Source: Penium margaritaceum (Eukaryota; Streptophyta; Zygnematophyceae; Desmidiales; Peniaceae). From it: a stretch of DNA of 64,000 nucleotides. Both the position numbers and the translations under genes were made by a program. Position 1 is the first letter of the stretch; each line of letters opens with the position of its first letter. The notes under the pieces were generated by a model. The model saw only the letters and a program-made list of their open reading frames with translations. It did no database searches and was not told the origin of the DNA. This document shows positions 26,501 through 38,199 of the stretch, one piece after another. Location of the stretch: assembly GCA_023375785.1 (NCBI GenBank), contig SZWC01000811.1, positions 2,672-66,671 of the forward strand. The letters run 5' to 3'.

Positions 26501-26757
26501 CACTGTGCCATAACGTATTGAAGATCCTTGTGCTTGCTAGTTGATACCTGGTGTTCCCAAACCATTGTTTCCCCCTCGAACCATTTGTGACTCGTTTTAT
26601 AAGTTCTCAACGTTGACCACACACAGCGGATGTCTTTGGTTAAAGGCACTACATATGCCTACTTTGGTCGGTCATTGTGCATGGTACCCACACTGTGTTA
26701 CTACTGATTGAAGGTCATTGTACTTGCTAGTTGAGAACTGATATTCCAAGACCATTG

Positions 26758-27442
26758 TGTCAACCGGCCTGAGGCAAATGGACTACAAAACAGGGCCGAC
26801 ACAATAGCACATGCCGTCCCCTCCTAGCATTTCAGCTATGAGAAGACATCACCCTCAGGATCATGGTTCTACACTGAGTACTTCCTAGGCCATCACTTGC
26901 TAGCAACTGTGTCCACTAAACACTTGGTCACTTTCACGCGAGGTGCTAGTCAAAGACTAACTCTTGGGTCTTAGACCAACCAGTGTCTTCTTTATACTAT
27001 TCCTTAGTTGGATAACTCTGTGAGGATCATTTAAGGTCAGGTTGTGTTATTAGAATGAGGAATGAGCCTGGTACATATAGTCCTAGGCCTGGCTTCTAAG
27101 GTGTGTGGGTAGTGGCACTTTTGGGGTGGTCACTCCACACCACCTCACCAGCCCGCCAATTGGCGCATCCACTGTCCGCCAAGTGGCGCACTCTCCTCGT
27201 GCATGGAGAAATGTCTAAGAAACTTCCCCTGTGCTGGAAGGTCACAAACCTCTTGCGCACTTTAAGACTCGATTCCAAGACCTGTTGTTCCGTTGTCCAG
27301 CATGCTATCCGTTGCACTACACTTCTGGTGTCTCGCTTGGACCTGCACCATGAACAAGGTTTGGGGGACTTACTCAAAGGGACCAGTGCATGCCCAACTT
27401 GTCCGTCAAGCCATAGCAGTGGCCATGGGGCATAGAACAACA
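26758..27442 (-). repeat. Copia family 1 copy A, 3' LTR (about 685 bp)
   Basis: It begins TGTCAACCGG on the plus strand right after satellite AGACCATTG and ends near GAACAACA. It aligns over its length with both LTRs of copy B. A TATA-like GTATAAAG lies on the sense strand at 26990-26997. The inner side is followed by a polypurine tract (sense GGGGAGATTATT). Confidence 0.9.
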
Positions 27443-27541
27443 ATAATCTCCCCGTTGCACCTTAGGCCACCTGCTGTGGTAATTTTCTTTGGCTCATCTG
27501 TAGCTGTAGGTTGTGTTTGTGCACATCAACTTTCTTGGTCT

Positions 27542-28300
27542 TTAGTTCTCATCTCTTGCATCCACCATGTCGACTCCTCGAGCACCTGCAACATGCAAGT
27601 CGCTGTCTAGCGGGTTTTTCAAGAAGTCCGCAAGCATTTTCTTGGTTGCGACGTACTTCAGTTCTACGACACCCTTGGCGACAAGGTCACGTGAGTTGTG
27701 GTACCGAATATAAATGTGCTTTGTACGCCGGGAGATCATGTCGTCCTCTGCCATAGCGACGGCACTTTGGTTGTCGATGCGGATGACCGTTGCTTCCTTT
27801 TGCGGTGTCTTGATCTTATCAACCAAACTGCAAAGCCACTGCGCCTCGTTGCACACTTCGGAGAGTGCAATGTACTCCGCCTCAGCAGTAGAAAGCGAGA
27901 CGCAGTCTTGCTTCCTGCTTTCTCACGAGACCGCACCACCGTTAAGGCAGACAAATCCTGAGGTGGACTTCCTATCATCAATCCGTCCTCCCCAGTCTGT
28001 GTCACTATAGCATGTCAGTCACAGAAAGTCTGATCCTTCTGGACCTCCAAACCAAAGTCCGACGTGCCGAGACGTTTTGAGGTAGCAAAAAACTCGCTTC
28101 ACAGCTTGCCAATGTTCTGGCCCAGGGCTGGCCACAAACCTGCTCACCTGACCCACCCCATAAGCAATGTCAGGTCGCGTTCCCACCATCGCGTACATGA
28201 GGCTCCGAACGATGGACTGGTACGGAATGGGTTGCATCTCCCGCCGGTCTGCCTCGTTGCTTGGTGACATGGAGGGGGAGAGCTTGTAGTCGGAGGACAT
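27542..28300 (-). pseudogene. RNase H region, copia family 1 copy A (fossil)
   Basis: Copia-type RNase H that would degrade the RNA of the RNA-DNA hybrid. The visible family signatures are the stretch RPDIAYGVGQVSRFVASPG upstream and the final RTKHI-type segment near 27700-27720, followed by the chain end (ADFL...PLDSDLHVAGARG). Order and spacing match copies elsewhere in the window. Broken. Confidence 0.8.
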
Positions 28301-28318
28301 GGGTGTGCTGACGGGTTT

Positions 28319-29128
28319 TCAGTCCTCCATGTTGTAGCGGTTCAAGACGTCCATGATGTACTTGCTCTGCTTGAGCTCGATGGTGAATGCTTTGCGGTTG
28401 TGGTGAACAGCAATCCCAAGGTAGCACTCGAGAGGTCCCATGTCCTTCATCTTAAACTTGCTGGCAAGATTTTTCTTGAGGTCCGTAAGGTCCTCCTGCG
28501 AGGAAGAACACATGATGAGATCGTCCTCGTACAACGCCATGAGCAGCAAGCCACGTTCCTCCTCCCGCACGTAGACGCTGGGGTCACTCTTGCAATGTGG
28601 AAAGGAGATATCAGCCATGAAGCTGTCCATCTCCTGGTACCAGATCCGTGGAGCCTGTTTCAGCCCGTACAACGCATTCACCAGCTTGCACACCTTACCC
28701 TTGGGTGCTTTGACACCTTCTGGTACCTCCATTAGCACCTCCTTGTCGAGCTTTCCATAAAGGAAAGCTGTCTTCACATCCATCAGGTGGATCTCAATGT
28801 CTTTGGCGGCACCGACGGCAAGCAGGGACGTGATTGAGGCAAACGTGACAACCGGTGTGAATGTCTCATTGTACTCAGACCCTGCGCACTGTGAGAATCC
28901 TTTCCCCACAACCCTTGCCTTGTACTTGTCAATGCTATCATCTTCCTTCCGCTTCAGCCTGAGCACCCTCTTTGAGCCCACCACATGAGCGGTAGCGGGT
29001 CTGTCCACAAGCACCCATGTGCCATTTTCTTCGATGGAAGCAAGCTCTCTGTCCACCGCCTCCTTCCACTTGGCCGCATCGGGCCTTGCCAGCGCCTCAG
29101 CCACAGTGAGCCGCTCTCCCTGAGCCAA
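28319..29128 (-). pseudogene. Reverse transcriptase region, copia family 1 copy A (fossil)
   Basis: A 269-codon frame holds most of a Ty1/copia reverse transcriptase. It has the N-terminal TWVLVDRP block, the KARVVGKGFSQ block, VKTAFLYGKLDKEVLMEVPE, LYGLKQAPRIWY and the catalytic-motif region followed by DLIMCSSS. These are the standard RVT_2 landmarks in order. It converts element RNA to DNA in the virus-like particle. Now a fossil. Confidence 0.88.
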
Positions 29129-29449
29129 ACAGGACCAGCTCAGTCCAGTCCAGCCTCTGATGTGAGCGTTGTACTTTGGAGTTTGTTTCCTTTATCGTGT
29201 GCTGCGACGTTGCATTGCTGGTGGATCTTCGCAATGCTGTTGCTCCTGTGCTGCTGGCTGCCCTGAAGTTCAGTTTTCTTCTTTTGAAGAGTCACTGGCC
29301 TCTGAGCTGTTTTCAGAGGCCTCGGACGTCTCTGGCTGTGTGTCAGAGCTCACCGCTGCATCAGCCTGTACAGCCACCCTGCCTGCCACGCCACTGTTCT
29401 CCACGTCCTGCTGTACTGGCACCACGTGCCAATGTTTGGGAGCTTGATG

Positions 29450-30557
29450 TCATGAATCCAGCAGCACCAACCACTCTCCCTGTTTTGGAGCTTGCGTGGG
29501 ATCAAGCATCCCTTCCTTGCCTGGTTTCCTTTCATCAAAGGTTACGTCCTTGCTGGTGATGAGTTTTTTTCCTGCCAGGACCCACGCGCGGTAGGTCTTG
29601 TGGGCCGTCTCATAGCCCACCATAACGCACTTTCGCGCTCTTGCATCCAGCTTGCCGGCACCCTCACCCGCCTGGACCTTTACCCATGCGGTGCAGCCAA
29701 ATGCTTTCAGGTGTGCAACGTCTGGCTTCTTCCCTGACCAAACTTCTTGTGGCGTCATCTGTTGCTTTCCCTTCTTCTTTCCGCGCCTGCCTAGAGCAGC
29801 CGCAGGAGTCAGGTTGACAAGATAGCATGCCGTTCTTGCCGCTTCAACCCAGAACCACGGTGGAAGATTTGCATCAAAGAGCATGCTACGCACCATGCCG
29901 AGGATGGTCTGATTCATCCGTTCGGCAATACCATTGCTCTACGGCGAATAAGGCCTTGTGGGCTGGTGGTTGATACCATGATGCCGCAACCAGCCTTTGC
30001 ATGCCTTGTACTCTCCGCCATTGTCGCTTCGCATCGCTTTGACTTTCTTTTAGGTCTGTCTCTCCACCATGGCAACAAACTCGTGCAGCTTTTCTCTGGC
30101 CTCTCCCTTTGCTTTGAGGAAGACAATCCACACCTTGCGGCTGTGGTCTTCTATGAAGGTCAGAAAATACTTGCTACCACCGTTTGACGTCGTGCAAAAG
30201 GGTCCGCACACGTCGGTGTGAATCAGGTCAAGGGCTGATTCTACACGGAAACCATTGCGCTCAAAGTGCGTTTTCTTGGTCTTGCCTTGGAGGCAAGGTT
30301 CACACAGGCTGCCACACCCAACCACATCTTTCTTGCAACCATCCATGCCATGGACCAGTTGTTGTTGCTCGATGACTTGGAGCGTGCTGCTTGTAACATT
30401 CCCAAAGCATCTATGCCACAGATCAGCATCTTTGTCTTTTGCGGCAGAGGATGTTTTTTCAGTTTTTGTTGGTGTGCTCTCCTGCGCCGGTGTCGAGACC
30501 ACTGCCTCCGCTGCACCCGCATGACCCTCATTATTCAAGCTCTTTGCTGCTGTTGTC
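29450..30557 (-). pseudogene. Integrase region, copia family 1 copy A (fossil)
   Basis: The GAG-pre-integrase zinc-binding part (LWHRCFGNV, then CEPCLQGK) is near 30300-30450. It is followed by the integrase core (LIHTDVCGPF, FLTFIEDHSRKVW) and the C-terminal part with FGCTAWVKVQAGEG near 29660. Integrase joins element DNA to the host chromosome. The region is broken and ends at the junction with gypsy sequence. Confidence 0.82.
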
Positions 30558-30765
30558 CGTTGGCCAAAGCAGGCTGATATTTGATCTTCATGTTGTACCG
30601 TTGCAGGAGGAGAGCCCACTTGGCCAAGATACCCTTGTGGTTCTGTGTGGTAAGGAGCCACTGCAGGGCCTCATGATCAGTCACGACTGTGAACGGTTTC
30701 CCATTTATAATGTAGTTGCAAAAATGCTGGAGAGCCCAAAGGACTGCCAGGCACTCGCCCTTCAC
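30558..30765 (-). pseudogene. Gypsy RNase H start (fossil)
   Basis: The frame contains ECLAVLWALQHF, then TVVTDHEALQWLL and KWALLLQRY, the hallmark start of the Ty3/gypsy RNase H domain. It ends at the junction with copia copy A. Partial and broken. Confidence 0.85.
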
Positions 30766-31013
30766 CAGGGGTACTTCCGATCACCATCTGTGAGTGCACG
30801 GCTGGCGTACACAATAACCTGTTGGACGGCCTCTTGGATTGTCTACGATAGAACCGCACCAAGACCGTCCCGCAACCAGTCAGTGGTGATGGAAAAGGGG
30901 AGATTGAAGTCAGGAAATTCCAGCATGGGCGCGGTCACCAGCCGATGCTTGATCTCTGCCCATGCCGCGACACACTCCGGGCTCCATTCGAAGGGGACGT
31001 CTTGGTGTGTAAG

Positions 31014-31720
31014 CTACTGCAGGGGGCGGATGATGTGTGCATGATCGCGGAAGAACTTGTGGTAAGAGGATACGAAGCCAAGGAAGATCTTAACTTGCAC
31101 CGCAGTTGTGGGCTGTTGCCATTCCTGGACTGCAGCTATCTTTTCTGTGTCCGTCTTGGTGCCATCAGCACTCATCACGAACCCCAGGAATTCCATTTCC
31201 GCAGCACCGATGGAGCACTTTGCAGCTTTCAACTTCAGGTTGGCAGCGCGGAGGGCGGAGAACGCAGCAGTGAGGAGAAAAGTTCCGCAAAGCTGTGGAC
31301 GGCGACCATGATGTTGTCAATGTAACAGCTCACGTTGGGGATACCGCGGAGGGTGGAGTCCATGACGCGTTGGAAGGTTGCACTGGCATTGCGGAGGCCG
31401 AAGGGCATGCGAGTGAAGGTATAGAGTCCATCCGGGGTGACAAAATCAGTCTTGGCAATGGTATCCCGATGCATGGGCAATGTATGGAAAGCTGCCTTGA
31501 TGTCGAGCTTTGCAAACCATCCGTGGCCTTGCTGTCGCTCCTGGATGTCAACGACCAGAGGCATGACATAGGCGTCTTCCTCTATGATCCGGTTGAGGTC
31601 GCGGAAGTTTACGCATTATATCTTGGATCTATCACACTTGCCAACAATGACTAGGTTACGTGCCAGGTGCTCACGATGGGGACGATCACTCCTTGCGCTT
31701 TTGTTTCCGCAAGACCCTCG
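31014..31720 (-). pseudogene. Gypsy reverse transcriptase (fossil)
   Basis: Ty3/gypsy reverse transcriptase landmarks occur in order: FAKLDIKAAFHTLPM, TRMPFGLRNASATFQRVMD, the catalytic-site region before VAVHSF, then EFLGFVMSADG and KIFLGFVSSYHKFFRDHA. The spacing is that of RVT_1 in gypsy elements. Broken into at least two frames. Confidence 0.88.
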
Positions 31721-31878
31721 GTGATAATTTGCTCCTAGTCCGGGAGTATGCGACGAACCTTTTGCTTGGTGGGGGAAGCTATTCCGATGGAGATGACATG
31801 GAAAGCATCAACTGCCCCGAGGTCCGTTAGTGATCCGGCGAAGATGTCCGCAAAAGAGTCCAGCAGATCACGGAAGTC

Positions 31879-32586
31879 CTATTTCTGCGGAGGAGAGAGA
31901 CGAGGGTGCAGGATGTGGTCCCACGAAGGGGGCGGCGGCGGAGAATGGGTGTGGATGGGGCATAATTCCCCTTCCTCCTCAAATGACACGCTTTTGCCAA
32001 ATACTTGTTCCCCTTGCAGCCATAGTCCAAGAAGATTGTTCCGCTCGCCTGGTGTTGCCGAGTCCATGGTCAGCTGTTGCCATTCCACGGCCAGCACGAG
32101 CTCAGCATCCAGCGTGGCTCCCTCGGGGGCGGGAGCTTGCTGGGGACGAGTCTGTGAATCAACTTGTGCAGCATCAGAAAGGGAGAAGGGCACGCCGCCG
32201 GCAACGGGCACAGTCGCCCGGTCCCCGACGGTGATCAAGGCATACTCTTTGGAGCCGATCGCGGACAAGAGTTGCATGACGCCAAGGGAGAACAGCAGGT
32301 TGGCCTGTCGCAAAAGGAGGTAGTCCATTCCAAGGAGGACGTCATAGGTTTGGGACTGGGTACCCTGGACGTCCACTGGCTCGTGGAGGGAGCCCACTTG
32401 TAAGGGGAGGCCTTGTATTTCTCTATCCCTGTAGTCCATTCCTCCGGCGGAGTTGCTGAATAACCGCGGCGTGGGGAGGATGCGATCCGCCCATCCGACC
32501 ACACACAGGACGCGGAGGGCAACCGTGGTATGGGTGGTCCCGGTGTCTATGATTGCCAGGAGTGTCCGCCCACACATCCACACCAC
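31879..32586 (-). pseudogene. Gypsy aspartic protease region (fossil)
   Basis: A 235-codon frame includes LLAIIDTGTTHTTVALRVL (the D-T-G active-site type) and about 75 residues later DVLLGMDYLL, the usual second half of a retropepsin. The protease cuts the polyprotein. It lies between gag and reverse transcriptase as expected for gypsy elements. The residues after it are a linker of no clear domain. Confidence 0.8.
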
Positions 32587-32599
32587 ACAACAGGCGACC

Positions 32600-33301
32600 T
32601 CGTAGTGTTGATCGTCATGGCGTGGTGGTTCCAGGGGTTGCGATGCTCAGCCCCATTTGAGTTCCTCAGTGTTCAAGGTAGGTGATGCTTCTGCTAGAAT
32701 GTGTCGTGTGTTTTGGGTGCCATGCGCTGGTGTGGTACATGTGAGGAAGATGCCAAGAGCTTGGAGACGGTGGTTGGCTCTAGTAAACTCCTCTATGAGC
32801 CGCGGAGCCAGCTCAAGATGGAGACGATGGAAGTCAAAGAAGTTCACGGATACAATGGGGGTGGTGAAGAGCTTTTCCACAGGGTCCGTGGGGTATGCCA
32901 TAATGATGGGGGCAGTCCGAGGAGCAGACGGGGTAGTTGTGACAGCTGGATTCTCTGCTTCTACGGGATCCGCGGTGCGGGACTTCTCAGGGGGTCGCAT
33001 AGAATGGGTTGCAACGTCATCCTGCAGCCGGGCCTCTACGGCCTCTGCCTTCCGCCGTAGGTCACTCTGTACTTGCGCGGCTTCCTTCAGGTCACATCCA
33101 CGGATTTCTAGCCAACGAGCTCATGTGATGAGGTTCGTCTCCTCAAGGGTGGGTACTACCTCTGTAGTCTCATCCTCTGCCATGGGCAAACCCAACTTGA
33201 CATTACGGGCACCGGCTGCAGGGTGTGGTGGCGGGTTCGGCAAGATTCCCTGGCCTGGTCCTTGACCCGCCTGAGCTTGCCCAGGAGGGGGCGGACTGGC
33301 T

Positions 33302-33333
<32 letters not shown>

Positions 33334-35479
33334 TTAACCGGGCCATTGCTGGTTGTAGTACTGGTGCCATTGCTGGACCATGGGATCTGTTTGGACGGTT
33401 TCTTGGCGCGGAGCTACTTGGCGGCAACGAGGGCAATCTTGGGCATTGTGCTTCAGGCTCTAGTAGGTGTAGCAAGCCTTAGGTTTCTGAGGTGGAGACT
33501 GGCTTTGTGGGGCGGGCGGTGCGTGGGTCTCTCCATCCTGATGCTGGCGAGTAGACTGCTGACGAGTGGGTATAGCCGTAGCGTCTTGCACCGCGTTGTG
33601 GAGAGAGCAGTAGCGATTAGCAATCATGAGACTGCTGACTTCGTCAGGGAGCGCGCAGATCCGATTCTGTAGGAGGACCCACAGCGGAAGGCCTTCTCCT
33701 TACGGGTTCTTGGCCACAAAAACCCAGGTGAGGAACTGATCCGCGGAATCTACGGATGTCGTTGTCCTTGCGCATGACCTCCTTCTCAATCTTCCATAGG
33801 GCCTCCTCTTTCCTCAGGTGCTTGAAGCATTCAATGAGAGCGTTGCCAAAGTCTTCAAAGGATGGGAAGGGTGCGCGTGCATTGTACCAGTCGGCCGCAA
33901 CTGCAGCTCCTTGGAGGTGTAGTTTTGCAATGGTGAGGCAGAGATCAGGTCGGATCCGACCAAATGCTAGCGTAGAGTGTGATTTGCTTCAGCCATATCC
34001 AGGGATCCTCCTCAGGGGCGTTTTTGAAGGTGTCCAGCCGCAGCAGATTTGCAGGCTTGGAGCGGATGTACTGCAGTTGAGGTATAGTACTGCGGTTAGT
34101 GGTCAACGCAGTCACAACAGTTGGAGAGGGATGATTGGCTGGCTGGGCCGCGCAGTATCCCGCATGATAAATCTGCATTGAAAGCTGCCCCGCGCGCATG
34201 TGAGAGCCTGGGTGCATGTGTGACTGATGCATGTACCAGGAAGAAGGAGTTGGCAGTGAGGTGGTGTAAGGTGGTGTAAGGTGTGGAGAACAACGTCGTC
34301 CCAAGGGGCGAGGCCGGAGGTTCCTTTGCCTGCGGTGCCATCAGCAAAGACATCCAATAGGCCTGCATTGTGGGGACTGCAGCAGCACTGGTAACCGCGG
34401 CTGGTGCCACCGGAAGAGGATGGGCCATTGTCCTTGTAGGGTGCTGGCCCCCCATCATCTGTGGCAGCAGTGAGTGCGAGTGTTACTGTGGCGCCAGCGG
34501 GGGTTGCGGCATCAGTGGTGGCACCTGAATAGTCGCACTAGCTCCATTGGTTCTGGGTAGCTGCCGTGGATGAAGCTGCTAGTAGGCTGGTGTGGAGTAC
34601 TGGGGAGGTGGTGGTGCGCCTTGGGGTAGCGGTGGCTGCGGGCCTGACATGAAAGGTTGCCGACTCACTCCTGCTTGTGTGATGCTCATCAGTTGCTGCT
34701 CCAGATTTGGCCATGGGTGTGAAACTGTTGCTGAGGGTTGCATCGACGTCATGCCCCCATGTGGCTGCTGCTAGTGCATCAATGGCTGGACCCCATGAGG
34801 CTGAGTTGTGACTCCCCCTTGGACGATGCCCCTAAAAGACTGCATTCCGTGTGGTGGATGCGGTGCCATCAAAGGGTGGTGCATCGCGGTCCCCGCCTGT
34901 GTCAACGCCGTCACCTGTTGCGGTTGGTAGCTGGTCTACTGCATGCTTATCGCGGGCATCATGGTCCTTGCCAGTGCGACATCCATCAGTGCCTGTGGTG
35001 GGTTTATCTACTACAGTGGTGCGGCCATTGCTGGAGGTCCCGTTGCACGCGGCTGCGCCGTGGTCCCTGCCTGTGCTGCTTCCCCGCATGGCGGCAGCTG
35101 ATACACAGGTGGCTGGGTCATTCCTGCCGCTACGATGACCACAGCATTGTTCCGGCGAACAGAGGCACCTGGGTAGCCTGCTGTTGGCGCGTTGGTTGTA
35201 CGAAATCCTGGGCCAGACGGGGTGCCGATGGTCCCACTTGCGTGTTTTTCATGTTTTGTTGCTACAGGCGCATCGGCGTCTGCTGTACGCCTAGTATCAA
35301 GGTTTGTGCCAGTCCATCCGCTTGCCCCAGTTTGACCAGCTCTGGTGGTGGATTCATCCCCAACTGTTCCTCCTGCGTGGAAGCCGTGCTCCCCACTGGG
35401 ATGGTGTCGATCCGCGGCTGCTGCTGGGCCACTAGCTGCTGCTTGCCCAGCGTGGAGTATTCCTGGGACCCAGGTTGTT
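32600..35479 (-). pseudogene. Gypsy gag and low-complexity region (fossil)
   Basis: Minus-strand coding-like sequence with many breaks. A retrotransposon Gag core is seen near 33950-34100 (RLDTFKNAPEEDPWIWLKQI). A run of CAA/CAG triplets at about 33303-33335 gives a poly-glutamine tract. The 34500-35450 part is rich in proline, glutamine and glycine. Overlapping plus-strand frames here are shadows of this GC-rich composition. Confidence 0.65.
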
Positions 35480-35484
35480 GTCCC
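35480..35484. repeat. Target site duplication GTCCC, left
   Basis: GTCCC directly precedes TGTTAGC of the left LTR and is repeated at 42318-42322 directly after the right LTR. The five-base length is standard for LTR elements. Confidence 0.92.
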
Positions 35485-36138
35485 TGTTAGCTACTGAGCT
35501 AACCACCTCCGGCAGAGAAGCTGCAAAACCAAAAAAGCTCACAAAGGTTTTTACACCTTCTTCCTTTGCAGGTATGTGTTGTGCACCCCAAACTTTATCA
35601 GGCATACACTTCACCTTCAAGAGTACTAACGCCTTAGCATTACATCTCAAGAAGAGCTCAAGTCGTCAATATGCAAGAGAGCATCATGCAAGGGTTAATT
35701 GATCAGCATGCAAGACAAGTCCTTTTATAGCTCTCTGTCCAGTCCTAGAACTCAAAAGCACATTCCTAAGAAGTGGCTTGACCCTGCCACATCACCAAGA
35801 GACTTGCGCTGTGGGCTTGACACATAAGCATCCTTGTGCCAAGGTGATTGATCAGCCGTGTTGCTTCCCAGAAGCAATGGACTTTCTTTCTTGCAAGCTT
35901 CTAAAGCAACCAAGATGTGCATGGAGCCAGGATCGAGCTCATGACCTCTCACTTGGCCAAATCAACAAAATGGCCAAGTTAACCACTCACCTACATGGTG
36001 TACTCACAGGTCATATCTCACATGAGACAGAGCATAGTTGAGTCACCCTAGAACAAATCCAGGGTTCATACCTCCACAAGGGGCAGAGCATTCCTGATCT
36101 GTCGTAGAAGACTGAACAAGGGGCAAACATATTCAACA
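35485..36138 (-). repeat. Copia family 2, 3' LTR (654 bp)
   Basis: TGTTAGCTACTG to ATATTCAACA. It has the same length as the other LTR and about 23 mismatches to it. The sense strand has CTATAAAA at 35723-35730. Confidence 0.95.
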
Positions 36139-36150
36139 AATCTCTCCCTT
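36139..36150 (-). promoter_or_regulatory. Polypurine tract, copia family 2
   Basis: Sense AAGGGAGAGATT abuts the 3' LTR. It is the expected primer site for plus-strand DNA synthesis. Both family 1 copies have a similar purine run at the same place. Confidence 0.8.
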
Positions 36151-36258
36151 GCACCTTGCGTCAGTTTCCATCATCATTCTTCACCACTTGCGTTGACCAT
36201 GCCAATACCTTGCCTGCCCGCCTGGTGGAGATCCTTGTCCAATGGCTTTGTAAGCATG

Positions 36259-38166
36259 TCAGCCCGGTTCAGCTTGGTGCCGACATACTCCAGCTCCACT
36301 GTTTGCTTGTAGACCAAGTCCCGAGCATAGTGGTAGCNGAAGCCACTGCACCTCTTTACACACCTCAGCCAATGCAATGTACTCAGCTTCAGCTATTGAC
36401 AGAGAGACACACTCCTGCTTGCGACTCGCCCAACTGACAGCACCTCCATTTAGCATACACACAAAGCCGGAGGTGGATTTTCTGTCGTCGATATTGCCTC
36501 CCCAGTCAGCGTCGGTGTAGCACATGAGATGGAGTGACGCGGATCCAACGATGCCTCCAAACTGGAGTCCCATGTGTCGCGTCCCCTTAAGGTAGCGCAT
36601 GATGCGCTTCATAGCCTGCCAGTGTAGTGGACCAGGATTGGCCACAAACCGGCTCACCTGCCCAACAGCATGGGCTATATCTGGCCGGGTGGTAACCATG
36701 GCATACATCAGACTGCCCACTGCAGACAGATATGGGATGCCCAGCATGTCAGTTCTCTCCGCTTCGTTGGATGGGGACATGGAGGTGGAGAGCTTGCACT
36801 CGGAGCTCATGGGTGTGCTGGCAGGCTTGCAATCTGCCATGTCGTATCGTTTGAGGATGGAGTCGATGTACTTTGTCTGGTTCAGGCTGATGGTACCTGC
36901 GGCTCTATCACGCTTGATGGCAATGCCAAGGTAGAAGTTAAGAGGACCCATGTCCTTCATCTTGAACCTGCTACTCAGCTGCCCCTTGAGATCGTCTAGC
37001 AGCTGCGTCGAAGAAGAGCACAGAATCAGGTCATCGACGTACAAGGCGACCAACATAGTCCCTTTAACGCTCTCATGCACGTACATACTAGGGTCGTTGT
37101 CGCAGTGCATGAAGGACTCCTTGGCCATGAATGTATCCATCTCTTGGTACCAAAGTCTTGGCGCTTGTTTTAGCCCATAGAGCGCCTTCACCAGCCTGCA
37201 CACCTTGCCCTCGGGCGCATCAACCCCCTCAGGAACCTCCATCAGTACTTCCTTGTCAAGTTTGCCGTAAAGGAAGGCTGTCTTGACATCCATCTGGTGG
37301 ACCTCCATGTTCTTGGCAGCAGCAATGGCGAGCATTGACCGGATGGAGGCAAACGTCACAACGGGAGCAAAGGTCTCATCGTACTCTGCGCCAGGCCGTT
37401 GAGAGAACCCCTTTGCTACCACCCGTGCCTTGTACTTGTCTATCTTACCATCCTGTTTCCTTTTTACTTTCAGCACCCACTTGGAACCCACAACATGAGC
37501 GCCGGCAGGTCTGTCCACCAGTACCCATGTCCCATTCTCCTCGATGGAGCTGAGTTCACTGCGAATTGCTTCATCCCACTCAGCTTTGTCAGGCCGCGCG
37601 AGTGCCTCTGCGACAGACGTTTGCTCCTCTTGAACCATGAACGAATAGTTGAAGCCTGTCCATTCACCCCTATCTGCATCGTAATGCTGCCGAGGAACTT
37701 TCAGACGTGAACTGCTCCTTGGACCTGCTTGCTGTTGCTGTTGATGTAGAGGCTGGAGGTTTGCTTTGTCGTCGATGGGGGGTGAGGTATCCTCCTCATG
37801 GTCTGGAGGATCATATACGTCAGACTCGGAGGCTGATTCCTCCAAGTCATCTTCATGAGCTTCTCTCCCTGTTGTAGTACCCAGTCCATGCCATTGTGCT
37901 GGTGCTTCGTCTCCCTCCTCAAGAAGAGTGAGCCATTCTCCCTGTTTTGGAGTGCTCTCAAGTTCAAGAATCTCTCCCTTACTCACTGAACGTTCGTGGA
38001 AATCCACGTCTTTACTGCGGATGACCTTCTTATTTCCTAGGTCCCACATTCTATAAGCTCTGTGGGCGGTGTCATAACCGATGAAAATACACTTTTGTGC
38101 TCTTGCATCGAGCTTTCCAGGACCCTCACCCGCCTGGACCTTGGCAAAGCCGGTGCAACCGAACAC
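36259..38166 (-). pseudogene. Integrase C-terminus, reverse transcriptase and RNase H of copia family 2
   Basis: One 635-codon frame carries the integrase C-terminal region (FGCTGFAKVQAGEG at the start) and a glutamine-rich linker (about residues 140-150). The reverse transcriptase follows from about residue 200 (TWVLVDRPAGAHVVGSKWVL, KARVVAKGFSQ, VKTAFLYGKLDKEVLMEVPE, the YVDD catalytic motif near 37030). RNase H comes last (DADWGG near residue 560, then SLSIAEAEYIALAEV). All landmarks are those of Ty1/copia Pol. The end of RNase H continues in the neighbouring frame at 36174-36377, near an ambiguous base. I treat it as a fossil that is largely intact in this part. Confidence 0.92.
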
Positions 38167-38199
38167 CTTGAGATGGGAGGCATCCGGCTTCCTACCCGA

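Larger units (their letters stand above)
819..26757 (+). repeat. Satellite array I: hexameric higher-order repeat
   Basis: This block of about 26 kb is tandem satellite with one 507-bp MITE inside it. Monomers are about 191 bp and of six classes in fixed order A-B-C-D-E-F, giving an HOR of about 1,145 bp. A-class monomers start near 841, 1988, 3581, 4725, 5871, 6247, 7402, 8540, 9690, 10788, 11934, 12577, 13522, 14627, 15775, 16885, 18027, 19149, 20805, 21752, 22830, 24865 and 25973. Most spacings are close to 1,145 bp; short or long units mark local deletions and duplications. Class markers are given under the reference unit at 56849-57992. Short open frames of 60-150 codons occur on both strands, but they recur with the repeat and shift frame at each monomer, so I see no gene here. 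Confidence 0.95.
26758..30557 (-). mobile_element. Copia family 1, copy A: 3' half
   Basis: This is the 3' half of a Ty1/copia element on the minus strand. From high to low coordinate it holds integrase, reverse transcriptase, RNase H, polypurine tract and 3' LTR. It matches copy B (46581 to about 50380) in order and sequence. At about 30557 the match to copy B stops within the protease-integrase spacer and Ty3/gypsy sequence begins, without any LTR end at the junction. Gag and the 5' LTR are therefore absent here. The left junction with satellite is the same base of an E-class monomer as in copy B. The element is broken in several places; the 3' LTR differs from the copy B LTRs at roughly 8-10 percent of positions by eye, so it is older than copia family 2 in this window. 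Confidence 0.92.

Noticed and set aside
819-26757. Many open frames of 60-150 codons on both strands in the satellite, with recurring peptide-like strings (for example MITSVPNPLFPPLTIC)
   Set aside because: They recur only because the DNA repeats. Monomer lengths of 189-192 bp shift the frame, class variants break them at random, and no composition, domain or start context supports coding.
33223-33672. Plus-strand frames with leucine runs in 33.2-35.5 kb as membrane proteins
   Set aside because: They are the complementary strand of the gypsy gag glutamine tract and other GC-rich coding text.
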